From contig NZ_KV917372.1 of assembly GCF_002019635.1 (NCBI RefSeq), positions 1,178,001-1,242,000 of the forward strand: a stretch of 64,000 nucleotides of DNA, written 5' to 3'. The position numbers were made by a program, and so were the translations under genes. How positions within the stretch are numbered: the first letter of the stretch is position 1; each line of letters begins with the position of its first letter. The notes below the pieces were generated by a model. It saw nothing but the letters and a program-made list of their open reading frames with translations. It was not told the DNA's origin and searched no databases. Positions 38,724 to 48,964 of the stretch are shown here, in pieces. The DNA comes from Metabacillus halosaccharovorans. Its GTDB lineage: Bacteria; Bacillota; Bacilli; Bacillales; Bacillaceae.

Positions 38724-41700
38724 TTCTTTTTATCCTTCACAATATCTATCATTTGTTCAAGCATGTTGACCATATCATCCTTGTCAAATTTAGAGGGTCC
38801 AGGCAATTCTTCTTTCTTTGAATCATGTTGTTCATTTTGATGGAAAATTGGATCTTCTATTCGATAGGCTGATACAAGATGACCATCTGGTGTAACGTAT
38901 TTTTTATTCATTCTTCTTGTTTCACGATCAACTAAACTATAGACAATCGGGATGATGAATAGTGAAAGGAATGTGCTTGAGATTAACCCTCCAATGACCG
39001 TTACACCCATAGGTCGATTGATTTCTGTTCCCTCACCTAAGCCAAGTGCTAAAGGTACCAACCCCAATATAGTCGTCAATGCTGTCATTAAAATTGGACG
39101 AAGCCTTACTCTTACTGATTCCACTAGTGCATCATATGTTTTGAAACCTTGTGCCTTTTTCTGATTGATGAAGTCAACGATCACTATTGCATTATTTACA
39201 ACGATACCAGCTAACACAATAAGACCAATTACGACTGTTAAACTGATTGGAGATTTTGTTACAGTTAAAGCTACAGCTACACCAATTAGCATTAAAGGTA
39301 CAGTAAACATAATAACAAATGGATATTTAAAGGACTCGAACTGTGCAGCCATTACTATGTAAATAAAAATAACCGCCAGAATAAAGGCAAGTAACATATC
39401 ATCCATTGATGACTCGAGCAACTCTCGATCTCCACTAAAACTAATGTCCGTTTCTTCAGGTAAATCCAGCTCTTTAATTTCTTTATCAACTAAATTTGAA
39501 AAATCACCTAAGTTTGTTGAGTTACTATATCTTACTGTGTATTGTACGGCAGGCTGCTTATCTATTCTTTGAATGGATACCGGTCCTTCGCCAACTTGAA
39601 TTGTGGATATATCCCCAAGCTCTACAAAGCTATTATCTGGTTTTTTAATTAGTAAACCCTTTAAAGCATCAACATCCTCGCTTACAGTCTCATCATACCG
39701 GACATTTACCATATAAATCTCATGATCATGTTCATTTGTCATCTGTATGGCATCTGTACCTCTTGTTACATCATTTACGACCATCCCGATTTGGACAGGT
39801 GATAAGCCGTTATCGAGTGCTTTATCTCGGTTAATTGTAATCTGTATTTCTTCAACAGTTTGTGTAAGATCATTTGATAATTCATCAACATCTGCCAACT
39901 TAACAAGTGCATTATCAATTTGAGCAACAGATTCTTTTAAACGAGTTTCATTCGTATCTTTTACATGAAATGTTAACGTGTTAGGTGTAGATCCTGTTGA
40001 AGATTGAGTATGAAATGAGAGCTTAGCGGTTTTATTTTCTCCCCTTGCTACATTCTCCAATGTTTTTTGAACATTATCGATCAAATCAAATGTCGTAACA
40101 TTGCGAGACTCCAGATCTTTTAGTTTCACATATATTTCAGCGATATTTGTTCTTCCGGTTCCTCTAAAGGATTCCTCCTGTGTTGTTCCAATCAGACTAA
40201 CATATAAATCTACACCGTCTTCTTCCTCAAGCTCTTCTTCGATCGCTGTTACTACTTTAGACGTTTCTGATAATGATGATCCGTTTTCTAGTTCAACGTC
40301 AATTGAAAAAAACCCTTCATCAGTATTTGGCAAAAATACTGTGCCAACTCTAGTTAACCCATATACACTTCCTGCAAAAACGACCAACGTTATACTTAGC
40401 ACAACTGTACGATTACGCAAAGACCATTTAATAGCATTGTCTAGAGAATGCATAAATGTAGACTCTCTACGGACCTTTTCTATGTTTTTAGCAGGTTTTT
40501 TTAATAGTTGACTTGCAAGCATAGGCACGATTGTCAAGGCAACAAATAAAGATGCAAACAAACTAAAAGCAATTGTCAAAGCAAACTCTGTAAAAAGATC
40601 ACCGATAATACCTGTAATAAAGACGACAGGTATAAATACCGCAACAGTTGTTAAGGTAGAAGCAATAATAGCAGGACCAATTTCTTTTGCTCCTTGACAT
40701 GCTGCATCTTTAGGATTTTTCCCCATTGAGAGATGACGATAAATATTTTCGATAACCACGATGGCATTGTCGACAAGCATCCCGATTCCAAGAGCTAATC
40801 CACCTAGAGTCATAATGTTTAACGTAAAATTCGCAAAATACATGAGAACAAATGTCACAATAACAGAATATGGAATTGCAACTCCAATAATAAGAGGACT
40901 TTTCATACTTTTCAAAAAAACAAAAAGAATAAGCATGGCCAAAATTCCACCTATTATTAGGGTATTGAACATATTTCCAATTGCTTGATCAACATATTCT
41001 CCTTGATCAAAAATGATATCTGCATTAATGGATTCATATTTCTCCTCAGAAAGGATATTTGTCAATTTCTCCCGAAAGGCATCAGAAACTGAAGCTGTAT
41101 TTGCATCAGATTGCTGTAAGATACTAACTAGCAAAGATGGATTTTGATTGGCACGTGTTGTGGTATTAGACTCCTCTTTAGCCATTTCAACATCCGCTAT
41201 ATCTCCAACCGTAATATTGTCACCAGTTGCAGGATCTTTCTTCACAATTAAACTTTTTAATACGTCAATAGAATCGATCGAACTGATAACTCTGGTTGTT
41301 AACTGTTTTCCGTCCGACACGACTGGATCTCCAGGTGTTGTGACAGAGTTAGCTCTAATTGTATCAACAATATCTGATTGACTAAGTGAGTATTGTTCCA
41401 GTTTATGTTGATCGAGCTTTACACTTACTTCATCCGTTTGTAACCCTGATAGGTTAACACTTGCTACACCAGCCGTTTTACTTAATTCTTGTTCTAATTC
41501 CCCCGCTAAATTCTGAAGTTGCTCTGTATCTTGTGATGACGATAAAGAAAGCTGTATGATCGGAAACTGAGAAGGATCAAATTTTAAAAATCTCGGCTCC
41601 CCTGCATCATCCGGTAAAGGTGCATCCTCCATCCTTGTACGAATTTCATCTTGAATATCATCAATATGTGTTGTCCAAGTAAATTTCATGATAACAAGAC

Positions 41701-41965
41701 TTGCACTTTCCTGTGATGTGGACGTTATTGTGTCAATACCTTGAACGGTTGATAGTACTTCTTCTAACGGTTTAGAAACTTTTTCTACCACTTCATTTGG
41801 GTCAGCCCCCTCATAATTGGTAACAATCACTCCGATCGGCGGGTTTATTTCCGGTATCAACTTTAACGGTATATTTATCACTGATACAGTACCTAATATT
41901 ACTACTAAAAGCATTGTTACAATGGTAAACACAGGTCTATTAATTGAAAAATGGCTAATCTTCAT
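38720..41965 (-). CDS. RND-family efflux transporter (SwrC/YerP-like)
   Basis: The 1081-residue proton-driven exporter has the AcrB-type double repeat: an N-terminal helix (NRPVFTIVTMLLVVILG), a large extracytoplasmic loop, and helices with GLALGIGMLVDNAIVVIENI (TM4 Asp pair). The second loop and the second helix set (GIVVNNAIVIVDFINQ) follow. In Gram-positives, SwrC-type RNDs work without an outer membrane partner and export surfactin-like lipopeptides, solvents or dyes. The substrate is unknown. A marR gene lies upstream on the same strand, with a terminator between them. Confidence 0.9.
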   Translation of the reverse strand: MKISHFSINRPVFTIVTMLLVVILGTVSVINIPLKLIPEINPPIGVIVTNYEGADPNEVVEKVSKPLEEVLSTVQGIDTITSTSQESASLVIMKFTWTTHIDDIQDEIRTRMEDAPLPDDAGEPRFLKFDPSQFPIIQLSLSSSQDTEQLQNLAGELEQELSKTAGVASVNLSGLQTDEVSVKLDQHKLEQYSLSQSDIVDTIRANSVTTPGDPVVSDGKQLTTRVISSIDSIDVLKSLIVKKDPATGDNITVGDIADVEMAKEESNTTTRANQNPSLLVSILQQSDANTASVSDAFREKLTNILSEEKYESINADIIFDQGEYVDQAIGNMFNTLIIGGILAMLILFVFLKSMKSPLIIGVAIPYSVIVTFVLMYFANFTLNIMTLGGLALGIGMLVDNAIVVIENIYRHLSMGKNPKDAACQGAKEIGPAIIASTLTTVAVFIPVVFITGIIGDLFTEFALTIAFSLFASLFVALTIVPMLASQLLKKPAKNIEKVRRESTFMHSLDNAIKWSLRNRTVVLSITLVVFAGSVYGLTRVGTVFLPNTDEGFFSIDVELENGSSLSETSKVVTAIEEELEEEDGVDLYVSLIGTTQEESFRGTGRTNIAEIYVKLKDLESRNVTTFDLIDNVQKTLENVARGENKTAKLSFHTQSSTGSTPNTLTFHVKDTNETRLKESVAQIDNALVKLADVDELSNDLTQTVEEIQITINRDKALDNGLSPVQIGMVVNDVTRGTDAIQMTNEHDHEIYMVNVRYDETVSEDVDALKGLLIKKPDNSFVELGDISTIQVGEGPVSIQRIDKQPAVQYTVRYSNSTNLGDFSNLVDKEIKELDLPEETDISFSGDRELLESSMDDMLLAFILAVIFIYIVMAAQFESFKYPFVIMFTVPLMLIGVAVALTVTKSPISLTVVIGLIVLAGIVVNNAIVIVDFINQKKAQGFKTYDALVESVRVRLRPILMTALTTILGLVPLALGLGEGTEINRPMGVTVIGGLISSTFLSLFIIPIVYSLVDRETRRMNKKYVTPDGHLVSAYRIEDPIFHQNEQHDSKKEELPGPSKFDKDDMVNMLEQMIDIVKDKKK

Positions 41966-42140
41966 CCCGTTCCCTCACATTCCAACTGCTTTATGTACAA
42001 CCCTTATGGTCTAATCAGCATTTAGGTAATAATTTCTAGTTTTAACAAATTTAAATCAATCCATTCTTGAATTAACATCCAAGAATTAAGCAATCATGAA
42101 TGGAATTTTATTTCGATGCCTATCTTTCTATTAAGGACAC

Positions 42141-42175
42141 AAAAAAAGAGTGACCATTAAATGATCACTCTTTAT
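42141..42175 (-). terminator. terminator between marR and the RND gene
   Basis: AAAGAGTGA and TCACTCTTT arms over an 11-base loop are followed by a T run on the minus strand. It suggests that the two genes have separate transcripts or partial read-through. Confidence 0.75.
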
Positions 42176-42208
42176 AGGTAAACGTTTACAAACAAACTGT
42201 TTAGCAAT

Positions 42209-42667
42209 CTACCTAAATAGTAAATGCTGGCTATGTACTCCAGCTTTCTTTAATAACGCTTTCAATTCTGCCTGTTCTTCAGCACTTAATCCAGAAAATG
42301 CACGAGCCATCCGAATTGCATGAATCGGATAGATTTCATCTAAGTAAGATTGACCTTTATCAGTTAATTTTGCATAGATCGAACGTTTATCCTTTGGATC
42401 CTGTTCGCGATAAATGTAGCCGTTTTTTTCAAGCTTATCAATCACATACGTAACATTTCCACTAACTAACAGCAGTCTTGAACCAATTTGTTGAAGCTTT
42501 TGCGGACCTCTCGTGAACAATAATTCCAAAACAGCAAATTCTGTTGGGTTAAACCCATGTTCCTTACTATCACGGATAGAATGCTCAGATACACTTTTGA
42601 AAGCCCTTGCAAAAACTCGAAACAAATCTAATGCATTCTGTAATTCTTCTTCAGTAAATGATCTCAT
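42209..42667 (-). CDS. MarR-family transcriptional regulator
   Basis: The 152-residue protein has the MarR winged helix: LQQIGSRLLLVSGNVTYVIDKLEKNGYI is the DNA-recognition part and DPKDKRSIYAKLTDKG the wing. The ATG at 42667 follows GAGGGCG; a longer frame to 42733 has a poor start. Upstream position and strand suggest that it controls itself and perhaps the RND gene. The ligand is unknown. Confidence 0.88.
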   Translation of the reverse strand: MRSFTEEELQNALDLFRVFARAFKSVSEHSIRDSKEHGFNPTEFAVLELLFTRGPQKLQQIGSRLLLVSGNVTYVIDKLEKNGYIYREQDPKDKRSIYAKLTDKGQSYLDEIYPIHAIRMARAFSGLSAEEQAELKALLKKAGVHSQHLLFR

Positions 42668-42869
42668 CCCATCGCCCTCTTGTTTAAAATTAGCCAAAGT
42701 AAAATGATTATTAGGAATTTTGGATGGAGCCAAGTCCTAATAAAAAAGCCCAATAGTATAAAAAATAGCACTCCCTTTTCATTTTACTATTATTTAACCT
42801 AAATTTGAAGGTTTTAAATAATAAAAGTATGTAATTATAATAATAGGCAGACAGAAATGAGGGTAAAGC

Positions 42870-43610
42870 ATGTACAAGGAGATACAAAATATCTTATATG
42901 AATTAGAAAAACAAGAAAAAATACACATTTTATTCGCTTGTGAATCTGGAAGTCGAGCATGGAATTTACATGAAAAGAAAAGCGATTATGATATTAGATG
43001 CATTTATAAGCATGAAAAAGAGTGGTATTTGCAATTATATGAAGGTCGAGATGTTATAGAGAGTTCGTTTAATAGTTTTGAGATTGTTGGATGGGATCTC
43101 AAGAAGGCCTTGCGATTACTGAATAAGTCAAACCCTACTCTTATGGAATGGCTTTATTCACCTATCATTTATCGAAACAATTTAATGTTTACCGAAGAAT
43201 TAAAAAGCTTAGCCAGTCAATCGTTTTCACCTTATTCTGTCCTTCATCATTATCTTAGTATGGCTAAAAAAAATCACATACGTTTAAAACAAGCTGACAG
43301 TTGTACAGCTAAAATGTATTTGTCCGTCTTAAAACCTTTGCAAATTTGTTTTTGGATTATTGAAAAAGATGATTTTCCACCTATCGGCTTACACATTTTT
43401 TATACGAGTCACGCAACCCCAGTCATTGAAGAGGAAATGAAAAAAGTCATTCTTCAGAAACAATCGGGACAAAATTTCACCTCAAAACCCTTGCTGCATT
43501 ATATAGAATCAAGCATAAAGACACTAGGAGAAATTGCAAAAGAAGGGCGAAAAAATGATTCAAACATATCGAAGGAATTAACTGATTTTTTTATTAGGAT
43601 GATCAATTAA
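42870..43610 (+). CDS. nucleotidyltransferase-fold protein (RlaP/YcgL-like)
   Basis: The 246-residue protein has the polymerase-beta-type motif CESGSRAWNLHEKKSDYDIR, with GSRAW and the DYD metal site near residues 27-43, as in the PF10127 family first noted beside RNA repair genes. No RNA ligase neighbours are present here, so its role is open. A convergent terminator follows. Confidence 0.8.
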   Translation: MYKEIQNILYELEKQEKIHILFACESGSRAWNLHEKKSDYDIRCIYKHEKEWYLQLYEGRDVIESSFNSFEIVGWDLKKALRLLNKSNPTLMEWLYSPIIYRNNLMFTEELKSLASQSFSPYSVLHHYLSMAKKNHIRLKQADSCTAKMYLSVLKPLQICFWIIEKDDFPPIGLHIFYTSHATPVIEEEMKKVILQKQSGQNFTSKPLLHYIESSIKTLGEIAKEGRKNDSNISKELTDFFIRMIN

Positions 43611-43614
43611 GGAA

Positions 43615-43640
43615 AGGACTCCACCCTAATAAGGAGTCCT
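43615..43640. terminator. bidirectional terminator between convergent genes
   Basis: AGGACTCC at 43615-43622 pairs with GGAGTCCT at 43633-43640, just after the nucleotidyltransferase stop and at the stop of the leftward small gene. Confidence 0.7.
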
Positions 43641-43822
43641 CAGGTTGTAGAAGCTTTTCTCTTTACCTTAGGGATGTTGTGATAAAAATAATTATACTCA
43701 TTTTTCAATTCGGTTAATGTCATTTTATTCATTACCTGACTATTATAAACGCCAATTGCCAGTAGTTTTTGTGAGTAGTAATTTCTTTGCTCCTCAAGTG
43801 CAGTTTGTAACACTTTGCTCAT
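43640..43822 (-). CDS. FbpA-family small basic protein
   Basis: The 60-residue protein resembles the Fur-regulated basic protein A family (KLLAIGVYN...MTLTELKNEYNYF). In B. subtilis, FbpA acts with the FsrA sRNA in iron sparing. The ATG at 43822 has GGAG 10 bases upstream. I could not identify a clear Fur box in the upstream gap, so iron control is unsupported here. Confidence 0.65.
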   Translation of the reverse strand: MSKVLQTALEEQRNYYSQKLLAIGVYNSQVMNKMTLTELKNEYNYFYHNIPKVKRKASTT

Positions 43823-44081
43823 AGCACTCAACTCCATATAATTTTTTACAACTTTAAATTTACCTCAAAATTGTTATGTGACAGTTAACGCAATGTTAAG
43901 ATTTTCTTTAGAGATATTAAGATTGTATTAAGTGAGACTTACCGGACCTTAACGGGCAGTTACCTCCCACTCAACTTCTTTGCTTCTCTCGAATCTTTCG
44001 TTAAGAGTTTTACTGATGAATTTGTTTAAATTTTCAAAACTTTGTCGAGAATAGTTTCAATAACACATGGAGTTGAAACTA

Positions 44082-44363
44082 ATGACAATTAAAGTGATTG
44101 CTTTGAAACAACATCTTTCTCAAACAAAGGTTTATTATCTTAACTTAGCTGAACCAAAAAACCAACAACTATATATGATGATTTTTGAAAAAGGAGAATT
44201 ATTGACTTTAACCTCCTACAATACACGTAAAGATCAATACGAAGAGGTTACTTCTTTATTCCCGAAATCCTTCCTTCAAAACCTTTCAGAACATATCTAT
44301 TTTCAAATAAATAGTAAGTCCTATAGCGATGAAGCAGACCCACATAAAAAATCTATCCTCTAA
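44082..44363 (+). CDS. hypothetical protein (93 aa)
   Basis: The frame encodes a soluble 93-residue protein starting MTIKVIALKQHLSQ, with a beta-rich first half and a charged C-terminus. The ATG at 44082 is preferred because GGAG lies 8 bases upstream; an ATG at 44067 would add five residues. No family is recognised. It stands alone between the FbpA-like gene and tnrA. Confidence 0.55.
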   Translation: MTIKVIALKQHLSQTKVYYLNLAEPKNQQLYMMIFEKGELLTLTSYNTRKDQYEEVTSLFPKSFLQNLSEHIYFQINSKSYSDEADPHKKSIL

Positions 44364-44466
44364 TGTTATAAACCTCAACTAAGCGTATGCCCTTTTACCT
44401 CTAACTATGATTCATTTACTCCTACTGTAAAAAAACCTCACATCTTTTTACAAATATATATTTCCA

Positions 44467-44518
44467 TGTTAGAATTTCTTACATAAAAGAAGTCATTAAT
44501 GACAAAACAGGATATACT
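44467..44518 (+). promoter_or_regulatory. TnrA box and promoter of tnrA
   Basis: TGTTAGAATTTCTTACA at 44467-44483 matches the TnrA/GlnR consensus TGTNANAWWWTNTNACA at every fixed position. A -10 hexamer TATACT lies at 44513-44518 with no good -35. The box centre is about 50 bases before the expected start of transcription, the classic position for activation by TnrA, so tnrA is likely autoactivated. Confidence 0.85.
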
Positions 44519-44549
44519 TGTAAAAAGAAATGTTTAAGGGGTGGAGATA

Positions 44550-44888
44550 TTGAATCATCAAGACCGCTCTTATAAGGATAAAAAGGTGATTTCTATAGGA
44601 ACAGTAAGCGAACTAACCGGATTAACTTTAAGACAAATTCGTTATTATGAAGAAAGAAAACTAATTGCTCCGTATCGAAATGATCGTGGTACGCGTAAAT
44701 ATTCGTTTTCCGATATTGAAACATTGATGGACATTGCTGATAAACGAGAGGATGGTGTACAAACAACAGAGATCTTAAAGGAAATGCGTTTAAAAGAAAG
44801 GAAAAGGGAAAGTGAAGCAGATGTTCGGAAAAAGATGCTTCAAGGTCAGTTAAATGCACAATTCAGATATGGACGTGGAGGACATTGA
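44550..44888 (+). CDS. tnrA: nitrogen regulator TnrA (MerR family)
   Basis: TnrA activates nitrogen-scavenging genes when feedback-inhibited glutamine synthetase no longer sequesters it. The 112-residue protein has the MerR-type helix ISIGTVSELTGLTLRQIRYYEERKLIAP and RGTRKYSFSDIETLMDIA. The short C-terminus QLNAQFRYGRG is typical of TnrA rather than GlnR. A TTG at 44550 after AAGGGG gives the right N-terminus; a GTG at 44541 is less likely. No glnA is adjacent. Confidence 0.9.
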   Translation: MNHQDRSYKDKKVISIGTVSELTGLTLRQIRYYEERKLIAPYRNDRGTRKYSFSDIETLMDIADKREDGVQTTEILKEMRLKERKRESEADVRKKMLQGQLNAQFRYGRGGH

Positions 44889-45265
44889 TTACAATAGGCT
44901 TCCCTCATAGATATTCAGGAGAAATCCCTGGTTTTTCTTATATGATCATCCTTAAAAGGGTAATGATATTAGTAATAGGAAAATAGACGCTACAGCGAAT
45001 CATCATACTTCCTGTAGCGTTTTACATATTCAATCCCTCTTTACAGGACATTCCTCATATACACACTACACCATCTCCCTCATCTTCTACTCCCCAACAC
45101 AAGATCTGCATCCCACTTACTTTTTGGTTACTAAGTATAGTATTTCGACTTTTTTTTGCGAAAATAGGAAAAAAAACACAGTAATCTATTTACTTTTTTA
45201 AATATTATCAGATAATAAAGGTACTAGGATCATTTTACCTAGATGTTTACTGTGAGGTGTTCATT
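44889..45265. other. intergenic region with tnrA terminator and a strand-skewed stretch
   Basis: A hairpin at 44987-45020 (ACGCTACAG / CTGTAGCGT, then TTTT) probably ends tnrA transcription. From about 45028 to 45140 the + strand is C- and T-rich with few G, unlike its surroundings. No gene is supported here. Confidence 0.55.
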
Positions 45266-45439
45266 GTGAAAGCACTAGATACCCTAATAGAAGAATATCG
45301 AAACAAAATGTTTTTGATTGCCAGAGAAGATGGTTTAAATTCACATCGAACATTAATAGCAAGTCAATACTTAGATGAATTATTGAATATAAAAATGACT
45401 GAATGTAAAACTACAAGTAAGCAAATAGAAAAACATTAG
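45266..45439 (+). CDS. Spo0E-like aspartyl-phosphate phosphatase
   Basis: The 57-residue protein is a two-helix Spo0E-family member with the signature SQYLD (S-x3-D) on the second helix and a first helix LIEEYRNKMFLIARE. Such proteins dephosphorylate Spo0A~P and delay sporulation. The GTG at 45266 with GAGGTG 6 bases before it is the better start; the GTG at 45257 is part of that SD. A terminator follows at 45459-45494. Confidence 0.85.
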   Translation: MKALDTLIEEYRNKMFLIAREDGLNSHRTLIASQYLDELLNIKMTECKTTSKQIEKH

Positions 45440-45458
45440 AAATCAAATGAAATAACAG

Positions 45459-45494
45459 AAAAATACATCAATGGGAAACCTTGATGTATTTTTT
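45459..45494 (+). terminator. terminator of the Spo0E-like gene
   Basis: AAAAATACATCAA pairs with TTGATGTATTTTT, and the 3' arm runs into T residues. Confidence 0.9.
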
Positions 45495-45572
45495 ATCCTA
45501 TCAGAAATTAGGACTAAGTCCTTCCCTATCTTTCCACTCTAATTTTAGAATTTTGTAAAGGAAGTGATATCA

Positions 45573-46229
45573 TTGGATCGTGAAATTGTTTGGTTAAGTA
45601 AGGGAACACCCTCTACCCTTACTTATAAAGGAAAGGAATTCAAATCAGGTATAGCAAAAAATCAAGTAAATGAACTAAAAGTCATGTCAAATGGAATTAT
45701 CGGTGATGATGTTGAAAATCATGATTTTCATGGCGGTTCTGAACGGGTGATTTGCGTATATGCATATGAACATTATGGTTTTTGGGAAAAGCTTTATCAA
45801 ACTGTACTTCCCAAAGCAGCATTTGGTGAAAATCTAACATTAACTGGAATGACAGAAAAAGATGTATGTGTTGGTGATATTTTCCAAATAGGTGATGCAA
45901 TTGTTCAGGTTTCTCAGGGGAGATTCCCATGCTCTACTATTAATAAATACACAAACATTCATACCCTTTTAAATAAAATTATTGAATACGGCCACACAGG
46001 TTATTTTTTTCGTGTGTTAGAAGAAGGAGTAATTTATTCTAACTCCTCTATTAAATTACTGGAAAAACATTCAGAGGAAATATCAATTAGCACCGTCCAT
46101 CATACTTATTTTCATGAAAAAAATAATATTAAAAGAATTGAATCGATCTTAACATTAGATGTTCTTTCTGATGAATGGATGGTTCGAATGAAGAAATTAC
46201 ATAAATCGTTAGTAGAAAAGTCCATTTAA
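45573..46229 (+). CDS. MOSC domain protein, YiiM-like
   Basis: The 218-residue protein has a MOSC domain (about residues 40-150) with HGGSERVICVYAYEHY, FGENLT and the conserved cysteine in QGRFPCSTINKY, followed by a YiiM-type C-terminal domain. YiiM proteins use molybdenum cofactor to reduce N-hydroxylated compounds; the role here is inferred. A TTG at 45573 follows AAGGAAGTG and is likely; a GTG at 45564 is within that SD. Confidence 0.8.
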   Translation: MDREIVWLSKGTPSTLTYKGKEFKSGIAKNQVNELKVMSNGIIGDDVENHDFHGGSERVICVYAYEHYGFWEKLYQTVLPKAAFGENLTLTGMTEKDVCVGDIFQIGDAIVQVSQGRFPCSTINKYTNIHTLLNKIIEYGHTGYFFRVLEEGVIYSNSSIKLLEKHSEEISISTVHHTYFHEKNNIKRIESILTLDVLSDEWMVRMKKLHKSLVEKSI

Positions 46230-46295
46230 CCTATAAAATGGAGGCAAAATGCTGTCTATCGTTCAAATTTACTATCTAATTTTTTGAAAAATGTC

Positions 46296-46328
46296 AGGCT
46301 TTCCCTCATTTATGAGAGAAAGCCTTTA
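46296..46328 (+). terminator. terminator of the MOSC gene
   Basis: AGGCTTTCCCTC pairs with GAGAGAAAGCCT over a 6-base loop. The T run is short. Confidence 0.7.
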
Positions 46329-46365
46329 TGTATTTCAAAACATTCAGATAGTACAAAAGATTCTG

Positions 46366-46393
46366 TTGACTTACCTCTTTACTGTGATATGAT
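46366..46393 (+). promoter_or_regulatory. promoter of thiC
   Basis: TTGACT at 46366 and TATGAT at 46388 have a 16-base spacer with a TG close upstream of the -10, about 30 bases before the TPP riboswitch. Confidence 0.6.
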
Positions 46394-46424
46394 TAACCTT
46401 GTTTAAAACCAAATTACCATTATC

Positions 46425-46613
46425 TACTAGGGGAGTCCATTAGCCTGGACTGAGAGAAGAACGCGTTTGAAGTTCTTTGACCCTTTGAACCTGATCTGGA
46501 TGATACCAGCGTAGGGAAGTGGGAATAGACTAAAAAAGGGTTTTTGCATGCACCCCTTTTTATTATTTTTCCTACATCTACCGAACGGGTTCTGAATTTC
46601 AGAACCCGTTTTT
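46425..46613 (+). promoter_or_regulatory. TPP (THI-box) riboswitch with two terminator hairpins
   Basis: The aptamer at 46425-46522 has GGGGAGTCC, the CTGAGA turn, ACCCTTTGAACCTGATCTGG and GATACCAGCGTAGGGA. Downstream, AAAAAGGG / CCCCTTTTT (46532-46561) and AACGGGTTCTGAA / TTCAGAACCCGTT plus T run (46584-46613) are two hairpins in series. TPP should stop transcription before thiC. Confidence 0.95.
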
Positions 46614-46662
46614 CTATTCTTCCGTTTCAATCAAGTAGATGAATTTTTAGGAGGAGATTTAG

Positions 46663-48414
<1,752 letters not shown>

Positions 48415-48463
48415 CATGTTAGGGATTTATCTGCTTGGGTAAATCCCTTCCTTCTTCACCTTT

Positions 48464-48868
48464 TTAGCATTTTTCTATAAAACTTCTAAAAAATGGATCC
48501 ACTCCAACTATATCAAGCGTTCGACCAGAAAACGTGTGATCATGTTTCGGACGTTCACTATTCCCATACATTACACCACCATACTGAGGTAAAACAGCCT
48601 CATCATAGTTATAATATGTACGGCTCTCAAACAAATGATAGTGGCCACCATTTTGTAAAGGAATTGCAGGACCTGTTTCTCCATAAAAGCGGTGATAATG
48701 GTTATTCGTACTCATCGTCACACCTCTAAAGTAATGCCGATGACGATCAAAGCTATTTCCATTTACAGTTAAGGTAAAGCCCTTTAATAGATGATCATGC
48801 TCTTTCGATACCGATGTTTTCGCTTCAAACCGATGTGCGTGATGGGGCTTAACTGTACCTATTTGCAT
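48464..48868 (-). CDS. ymaF: YmaF-family protein
   Basis: The 134-residue protein is very rich in histidine (about 20), with repeated H-x-H units such as HHAHRF, DRHRHYF, HYHRFYG and GHYHLFE, as in the YmaF family. Metal binding is plausible but unproven. The SD AAGGAG is followed by TTG (48880, 48871) and ATG (48868) in frame; the ATG or the TTG at 48871 is most likely. The SD is the edge of a 46-bp perfect palindrome. Confidence 0.75.
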   Translation of the reverse strand: MQIGTVKPHHAHRFEAKTSVSKEHDHLLKGFTLTVNGNSFDRHRHYFRGVTMSTNNHYHRFYGETGPAIPLQNGGHYHLFESRTYYNYDEAVLPQYGGVMYGNSERPKHDHTFSGRTLDIVGVDPFFRSFIEKC

Positions 48869-48881
48869 CAAATGAATCAAC

Positions 48882-48927
48882 TCCTTATTTTGTTATTACT
48901 TCATATGAAGTAATAACAAAATAAGGA
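48882..48927. repeat. 46-bp perfect palindrome covering the ymaF ribosome binding site
   Basis: Each base from 48882 to 48904 pairs with 48927 to 48905 without loop or mismatch; the centre is CATATG. The ymaF side of the palindrome includes most of the SD AAGGAG. No T run follows, so a simple terminator is unlikely. Confidence 0.85.
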
Positions 48928-48964
48928 AGTTGTCCATACTATTCATTCCAAATAAATTATACAG

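Noticed and set aside
38561-38821. 86-residue frame running through the tandem repeat and the end of the RND gene
   Set aside because: It covers the hairpin repeat and the terminator and has no SD; the composition is not protein-like.
45085-45138. 18-codon minus strand frame in the strand-skewed stretch
   Set aside because: Too short, without a convincing SD or context.
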